Assembly: GCA_036924085.1 (NCBI GenBank)
Contig: JAVGWX010000012.1
Span: 4,765,430 to 4,829,429, forward strand
Length of the DNA stretch: 64,000 nucleotides
Direction: 5' to 3'
From: Ariolimax columbianus
Taxonomy: Eukaryota; Mollusca; Gastropoda; Stylommatophora; Arionidae
A program made the translations under genes and the position numbers. The notes under the pieces are model-generated. The model was not told the DNA's origin. It was given only the letters and a program-made list of their open reading frames with translations, and did not search any database. Position 1 is the stretch's first letter; every line of letters begins with the position of its first letter. Shown here one piece after another: positions 54,901 through 63,900 of this stretch.

Positions 54901-57900
54901 TTTAGGGCAGACTATCTGAGCTTCGTTTTGAAAAGAACGACATCGAAGAGAACTGGGCATCACTGAGAAATACAATCTACGATACAGCTGTTAAACACAT
55001 TGGCCCACTCACGCGCAAGCATAAGGACTGGTTTGATGAGAACGATCTGGAAATACAGGGCCTTCTCGATGCAAAACATGAAGCGCACAAGGAATACCAG
55101 AGGAACACACCATCTCCGGCAGCAAAAGCTGCCTTCAATACTGCTCGCAAAGCTGTCCAGACCAGGCTTAGAGAGATGCAAGACTCCTGGCTCAGCAAAA
55201 GAGCTGACGAAATTGACATGTTTGCCGAGCGTCATGACACCAAACGGTTTTACGAGGCACTGAAAGCTCTCTACGGCCCGCAGCCCTCTAGTAATACTCC
55301 AGTTCGCAGTGCGGATGGGGTACTGCTAACAGATAAGGTTCAGATTCTAGAGAGATGGGCAAACCACTTCTGCAAAATACTAAACCACCCATCGTCCATA
55401 AATGAAGAGGCCATCCGGCGAATGCCGCAGGTGAAACTGAACCTGGCGTTGGATGAAGTCACTACTGAGGAGGAAGTCGACAGGGCAATCAGTTCACTAT
55501 CTATAGGAAAAGCTCCAGGAGCTGATGCAATACCAGCAGAGGTATATAAGACAGCTGGCCCATCCCTCACCAGAAGGATCACTGAACTCTTCTGTCACAT
55601 GTGGGCTGAAGGCAAAATTCCGCAGGAGCTAAAGGACGCCTCAATCGTTCACCTGTACAAAAGAAAAGGCAATCGTCAGGAATGCGACAATCATCGTGGA
55701 ATATCGCTACTCTCCGTAGCAGGCAAGATCCTAGCGCGCTTACTTCTAAACAGGCTCAACAAACACATTGAACAAAGCCACCACCTCCCAGAAAGCCAAT
55801 GTGGATTCAGAGCCGGAAGAGGAGCAGTGGACATGATTTTTGCCGCTCGCCAAGTACAAGAGAAGTGTCGAGAACAAAATCAGGCCCTGTACACCACACT
55901 TATTGATTTGACAAAGGCATTTGATACAGTAAACAGAGGAGGGCTGTGGATGATAATGTCTAAGTTTTGCTGCCCCAACAAGTTCATAACAATGGTGAAA
56001 CAGCTACACGAAGGCATGTGTGCTCGTGTACTGGACAGCGGTGCAATCTCTAAAACGTTTCTAGTATCAAACGGAGTAAAACAAGGATGTGTACTCGCCC
56101 CGACTTTGTTCAGCATGATGTTCGCGGCCACGATGACAGACGCCTTCAGATCATTGGAGCTTGGAATACCCATAAAGTACCGCACAGATGGCAAGTTACT
56201 CAATCCCAGAAGAATGAAGGCCAAAACCAAAGTGGCTGGCGACATAATCAGGGAACTTGTATTTGCTGACGACTGCGCTCTAATGAGCAACTCAGAACTG
56301 AACATGCAGGTTGGAATGAACCAGTTCTCTGCCCATGCGAAACTTTTGGCCTGACCATAAATGCCAAAAAAACAGAGGTCATGTATCAACCAGCACCAGG
56401 CATGCCGTACACAAAACCAGAGACTACAGTCAGCGGGCAGACTTTGAATGCCGTAGACAAATTAACATATCTGGGCAGCACGCTGTCGAGATCTGTCAGC
56501 CTAGACGATGAGGTGGCAAGCAGAATAGCAAAGGCCAGCACAGCCTTTGGTAGAATGCGCTCGATGGTCTGGGCACGTCGTGGCATCAGCGTCAAGACCA
56601 AACTCAAAGTCTACCGTGCAACCATCATTCCAACCCTACTATACGCTTGCGAAAGCTGGACTGTATACTCTGGACATGCAAGGAGGTTAAACCACTTCCA
56701 CACAGATTGCCTGAGGCGAATATTCCACATCCGATGGCAAGATCGTGTCACTGACATCGAGGTTCTCTCGAGGGCTAACATGCCCAGCAACCATGCACTG
56801 CTAGAAAAAGCACGACTAGGATGGGCCGGACACCTCGTCCGTATGTCAGACGAGCGGCTCCCAAAGAAGCTTCTCTACGGCGAGCTGAGAGAGGGATGGC
56901 GCGAGAGAGGGCGCCTAAAGAAACGTTTTAAAGACGGTCTGAAGGACTCACTAAAAAGTTGCCAGATAGACATCGACACCTGGGAATGTCTTGCGCAAAA
57001 CAGATCTGACTGGAGAAGCGCAGTCAAATCGGGTGTAACTGCCGGTGAAGATGACCGTGTTGTGAAAGCCCAGAACAGACGCGAGACGCGGACATCCCGA
57101 GCAGCGGGAACACCATCCACTTCTACAAACCTCGTGTGCCCGATATGTAGCAGATGTTTTCGTGCTCGCATTGGCCTGTTCAGCCACATGCGCACCCACG
57201 CCCAACAGGGACATCTGTGACAAGGATGATGTCGGCGGTCCTCATCGACAGCGATGGACAGCTATTATATGTGTTTGAAGGATGCATCTAATTAGATCAG
57301 TCTATATGTGTCTGAAGGATGCATCCAACTAGATCAGTCTATATGTGTCTGAATGATGCATCCAATTAAGTCAGTCTATATGTGTCTGAAGGATGCATCC
57401 AATTAGATCAGTCTATATGTGTCTGAAGGATGCATCCAATTAGATCAGTCTATATGTATCTGAAGGATGCATCCAATTAGATCAGTCTATATGTGTCTGA
57501 AGGATGTATCCAATTAAGTCAGTCTATATGTGTGTTACTGGCAGGTGCGATCTAACATCCAAGACATGCATATGTCCATTTTCAGCAAGGTAGTCTTTAT
57601 GAGCAGGAAATCCATTGTCTGAATGTGGGCTAAAGTCTGATGCATTGGGACGTAATGCGCAAAAACACAGTAATATCTTTTCTACATTAGAAACAAGAGC
57701 GCAGAAAAGACCCCAAAAAGTCTGTCTTCACATTATTCATCAATATGCCATATCAATTTAACAATTAAACAAACCATTCTTTCACCAGGATTTTCTCTTG
57801 GACCCCTCGTAGATCTAGTGTTGAGACTCGAGCCAAGGTAACTCACGGGGAACGATATGTAGTGTCAGACAGTGTTCATGTCTATCGTGCAGTGGTGCTA

Positions 57901-60900
57901 ACAATCCTTCTATTCGTATGTGAAACATGGACAGTCTATAGCAGACATGTAAGAAAACTCACTCTTTTTCACAGGAGCTGTCGCCTCAGACTAATGATGA
58001 TCAGCTGACAGAATCAAGTACTCAAGTACTCCTTAATGCTCTTTGACATACACACCGTGCAGAGATGGGCTGGACATGTTGTTCGAATGTCCTATAAATG
58101 CATGTCCTATAAACGCATGTCCTATAAACGCATCCCAAAGTAGCCGCTCTACAGTTAGCTCAGAACAGACAAGAGGACATTAGAAGGACAGAAGAAACGT
58201 TAGAACAGGCAAGAGGACATTAGAAGGATAGAAGAAACGTTATAACTGGCAAGAAGACATTAGAAGGATAGAAGAAACGTTATAACTGGCAACAAGACAT
58301 TAGAAGGATAGAAGAAACGTTAGAACAGACAAGAGGACATCAGAAGGATAGAGAAAACGTTAGAACAGACAAGAGGACATCAGAAGGACAGAAGAAACGT
58401 TAGAACACGGAAGAGGACATCAGAAAGACATAAGAAACGTTAGAACAGACAAGAGGGCACCAGAAGGACAGAAGAAACGTTAGAACACGGAAGAGGACAT
58501 CAGAAAGACATAAGAAACGTTAGAACAGACAAGAGGGCACCAGAAGGACAGAAGAAACGTTAGAACACGGAAGAGGACATCAGAAAGACATAAGAAACGT
58601 TAGAACAGACAAGAGGGCACCAGAAGGACAGAAGAAACGTTAGAACACGGAAGAGGACATCAGAAAGACATAAGAAACGTTAGAACAGACACGAGGGCAC
58701 CAGAAGGACAGAAGAAACGTTAGAACACGGAAGAGGACATCAGAAAGACATAAGAAACGTTAGAACAGACAAGAGGGCACCAGAAGGACAGAAGAAACGT
58801 TAGAACACGGAAGAGGACATCAGAAAGACATAAGAAACGTTAGAACAGACAAGAGGGCACCAGAAGGACAGAAGAAACGTTAGAACACGGAAGAGGACAT
58901 CAGAAAGACATAAGAAACGTTAGAACAGACAAGAGGGCACCAGAAGGACAGAAGAAACGTTAGAACACGGAAGAGGACATCAGAAAGACATAAGAAACGT
59001 TAGAACAGACAAGAGGGCACCAGAAGGACAGAAGAAATGTTAGAACACGGAAGAGGACATCAGAAAGACATAAGAAACGTTAGAACAGGCAAGAGGACAT
59101 CAGAAGGACAGAGAAAACGTTAAAACAGACAAGAGGGCACCAGAAGGACATAAGAAACGTTAGAACAGACAAGAGGGCACCAGAAGGACAGAAGAAACGT
59201 TAGAACATGGAAGAGGACATCAGAAAGACATAAGAAACGTTAGAACAGACAAGAGGGCACCAGAAGGACAGAAGAAACGTTAGAACAGACAAGAGGACAT
59301 CAGAAGGACAGAGAAAACGTTATAAAGACTGAAAATGAATACTTTCAACGTTGATGTCACCTCTGTCACACTACCATTAGACAAGGTGCTCCCATCCTTA
59401 AGTGGAACTCAACCACCGAAGCTCAGAGAGAGCGCGGTGTCATTCTTTTTCTTCTTCGTTCACAATCTCCTGTTACCAAGCCCTCAAGAAGGCTTTGCAA
59501 GTAGCTGGATGTAGTCCGGAGAACGAAATTTGCACCTTTCGGTCCGACACATGCATCTTCGGCAACGCCCAGTTTTAGAAAGCACAGAGAATGCAACAAT
59601 TCAACTACTGAATCCAACCATGTGTGCTCCACGTTCTGTAGGGCGTGTCGGGCCAGGACATGTCTTGACCCCCATATGAGGTCACATGTCGCAACGCAAG
59701 TCTGATGCTTTCGTCATCTTCGCTTGTGATGGGCAACCATTGCTGTCATTGTTAGGGACTCAAGCACACATGTATGATGTACCAAACGGACACGTTACAC
59801 GCGCACTATCTGCAGCAGCAAGGACAGACATAACAGGACAACAATTGACGACATGAAAGAACTCACGTGACCTGACTTCTTCTGTGTCGTTGGCTTTCCA
59901 ATAATGGCGCCACTATTTCCGTCATGAACCTGGCATCCAGTCTCATACTGCTCTTGTCACCACACAGCTTACCTCACAGATGGGTTGGGGAGGACCATGC
60001 TGTCGCTTTTCTCCTCTCATGGGGCAAATAGACGGAGAATATGTCTGCTGTGGGCATCTCGGATGGAACAAATGGATGAATGTCTGACAGAGTGTGCCTG
60101 ATGCAATGATTTGAATTACTGTGATGCATAGTTGAGCAATTCGTCGACCTATATATCTCTAAGAGCCCATCTAACACCAATGGCAGGTCCAGTCAAGACG
60201 ACTGAAGATGAAGTCAAGTTCTGTGTATGACCAGGGCATGATTTTCGTCCATCATATGTGATGACGACCACTCTATCTGTTCATCCGTGTAGAAAATCTT
60301 CTCTCTTGCGGTGTCCGCTGAAATATGTGGCTTGCGTGGTGATTTGATTTAATTTTGAGGAAGCAACTGCGCAATTTGTCAACCTCACTATTTCGTCCGG
60401 AGTATCCTTTGGCCAGTGGCAATACATTATCGACACGACTAGAGGTAGCACATGATGCATATTTTTCTTCAGGGTTTACTCCCGAAGCCTTTCCCGTAAA
60501 CAGACATCCGGCAAGTCAGCGGAGGAGGGATGACATCTATTGTTGTGTGCCTTGCCTTTCTTATAACCGCTAGATGTCGTAGGACATAACTAATTGTGTG
60601 AGTGATGTGTTAGGCATATCTTCCAGGCGATGTGTTCTAGTCCATTATAGTCCCGTGCCTATATTTCATAGTCATATCAAACCCGACACTATCTGCAGCT
60701 AGGGCGAAAGACGCCAATCTCATGGTTCAGCCGTGTGCACCAGACCGCGACAATACCGCACAGGTTTAACCGTAATACTAATTCATAGAGCCGATGTTCA
60801 TGTCAGGGTCATCGGAAGGAAGAAAACACACACACAAAAGGAACAAACTAACTAGATCAAATGGAGAACAGCAACACGTTTCCGTGAACACAAGTGTAAG

Positions 60901-63900
60901 TCGCCGACTAGTGTTAATTCCATGGAAACCTGTGGCCTGGTGACATCCATAATAAACTAGAACACCAGAGAAAAATTAGACCCGCAGCCGGTACGGCGCC
61001 ATCTTTGCTGTTCTTGGGCATACCAAGTGTGTCGCTCGCCGTGCTCCTTGCGAATCACATTCAGTTGCTGATAATCACCGAACTGTCTGCTGACGAGCAA
61101 GTGGTCTCCTCCGCGCATTCTATCCAATCCAGTCTTAGCATTCGCGAGTGTGCTCACCCAAATTCACCGAGGGCTGATAACCTCGCCTGGCCTATCAAAG
61201 CTTTTGTCCGGGATGGAGAGAGGGGAGGGGGGGGGGGGTGTGTGTGGTTGCTGCCGCACGGTGACAATAGGAGCTTGAAAGGAAGTTAATCAATTCCCTT
61301 CTATCACTTCCTTTCCTCCCTTTAACGTAAGTCAGGTAATGGTTTAACATCTGGGTGGACTGAATCGTATTGATGATTTGTGATGAGAAAGCAGTGCACT
61401 GTCCCAACTACTACTTTAATGCGTAGTGGAACAGAAGCAGACGAGACACGCAAAGCAGTTGGACATTTATTTTCACACATTTACTTCACTATCTATAGGA
61501 AAAGCTACAGGAGCTGATGCAATACCAGCAGAGGTATATAAGACAGCTGGCCCATCCCTCACCAGAAGGATCACTGAACTCTTCTGTCACATGTGGGCTG
61601 AAGGTAAAATTCCGCAGGAGCTAAAGGACGCCTCAATCGTTCACCTATACAAAAGAAAAGGCAACCGTCAGGAATGCGACAATTATCGTGGAATATGGCT
61701 ACTCTCCGTAGCAGGCAAGATCCTAGCGCGCTTACTGCTAAACAGGCTCAACAAATACCTTGAACAAAGCCACCACCTCCCAGAAAGCCAATGTGGATTC
61801 AGAGCCGGAAGAGGAACAGTGGACATGATTTTTGCCGCTCGCCAAGTACAAGAGAAGTGTCGAGAACAAAATCAGGCCCTGTACACCACATTTATTGATT
61901 TGACAAAGGCATTTGATACAGTAAACAGAGGAGGGCTGTGGATGATAATGTCTAAGTTTGGCTGCCCCAACAAGTTCATAACAATGGTGAAACAGCTACA
62001 CGAAGGCATGTGTGCTCGTGTACTGGACAGCGGTGCAATCTCTAAAACGTTTCTAGTATCAAACGGAGTAAAACAAGGATGTGTACTCGCCCCGACTTTG
62101 TTCAGCATGATGTTCGCGGCCACGATGACAGACGCCTTCAGATCATTGGAGCTTGGAATACCCATAAAGTACCGCACAGATGGCAAGTTACTCAATCCCA
62201 GAAGAATGAAGGCCAAAACCAAAGTGGCTGGCGACATAATCAGGGAACTTGTATTTGCTGACGACTGCGCTCTAATGAGCAACTCAGAACTGAACATGCA
62301 GGTTGGAATGAACCAGTTCTCTGCCCATGCGAAAATTTTGGCCTGACCGTAAATGCCAAAAAAACAGAGGTCATGTATCAACCAGCACCAGGCATGCCGT
62401 ACACAAAACCAGAGACTACAGTCAGCGGGCAGACGTTGAATGCCGTAGACAAATTCACATATCTGGGCAGCACGCTGTCGAGATCTGTCAGCCTAGACGA
62501 TGAGGTGGCAAGCAGAATAGCAAAGGCCAGCACAGCCTTTGGTAGAATGCGCTCGATGGTCTGGGCACGTCGTGGCATCAGCGTCAAGACCAAACTCAAA
62601 GTCTACCGTGCAACCATCATTCCAACCCTACTATACGCTTGCGAAAGCTGGACTGTATACTCTGGACATGCAAGGAGGTTAAACCACTTCCACACAGATT
62701 GCCTGAGGCGAATATTCCACATCCGATGGCAAGATCGTGTCACTGACATCGAGGTTCTTTCGAGGGCTAACATGCCCAGCATACATGCACTGCTAGAAAA
62801 AGCACGACTAGGATGGGCCGGACACCTCGTCCGTATGTCAGACGAGCGGCTCCCAAAGAAGCTTCTCTACGGCGAGCTGAGAGAGGGATGGCGCGAGAGA
62901 GGGCGCCCAAAGAAACGTTTTAAAGACGGTCTGAAGGACTCACTAAAAAGTTGCCAGATAGACATCGACACCTGGGAATGTCTTGCGCAAAACAGATCTG
63001 ACTGGAGAAGCGCAGTCAAATCGGGTGTAACTGCCGGTGAAGATGACCGTGTTGTGAAAGCCCAGAACAGACGCAAGACGCGGAAATCCAGAGCAGCGGG
63101 AACACCATCCCCTTCTACAAACCTCGTGTGCCCGATATGTAGCAGATGTTTTCGTGCTCGCATTGGCCTGTTCAGCCACATGCACACCAACACCCAACAG
63201 GGACATCTGTGACAAGGATGATGTCGGCGGTCCTCATCGACAGCGATGGACAGCTATTATTATTATTATTACTTCACACATATCATTTGTCTGTGTGCGC
63301 GGGACATTTGAAATGTCTGTCCGTTTGTGTGCGACATGTAAATTGTCTGTATTTATTTATGTATGGCTCGAACTGTGTCTTTTGTAATTGAGAAGTGTGT
63401 GTGGTTTGTGTAACATGAGAATTGTTTGTCTGTTGTGTTTGACATGGGAATTGAATGTTGCATGCAATATGAGTATTGGCTGTCTGTTGTCTTTCAGAAT
63501 TACCTGTCTGTTGAGTGCCATGAGAATTACCTGTCGTGTGCCATCATAATTATTTTACTGTTTTGTGTGCCATGAGAATTACTTGTCTGTTTTGTGTGCC
63601 TGAGAATTACCTGTCTGTTTTGTTTGCCATGAGAATTACTTGTCTGTTGTGTGTGCCATGATAATTACTTGTCTGTTGTGTGTGTCATGATAATTACTTG
63701 TCTGTTGTGTGTGCCATGATAATTACTTGTCTGTTGTGTGTGCCATGAGAATTACTTTACTGTTGTGTGTGCCATGAGAATTACTCTACTGTTGTGTGTG
63801 CCATGAGAATTATTTTGCTGTTGTGTGTGAGAATTGCCTGACTGTTGCGTACGAGAATTGCATGTCTGTTGAATTTGACAAGATATTTGTGTGTCCCTCC

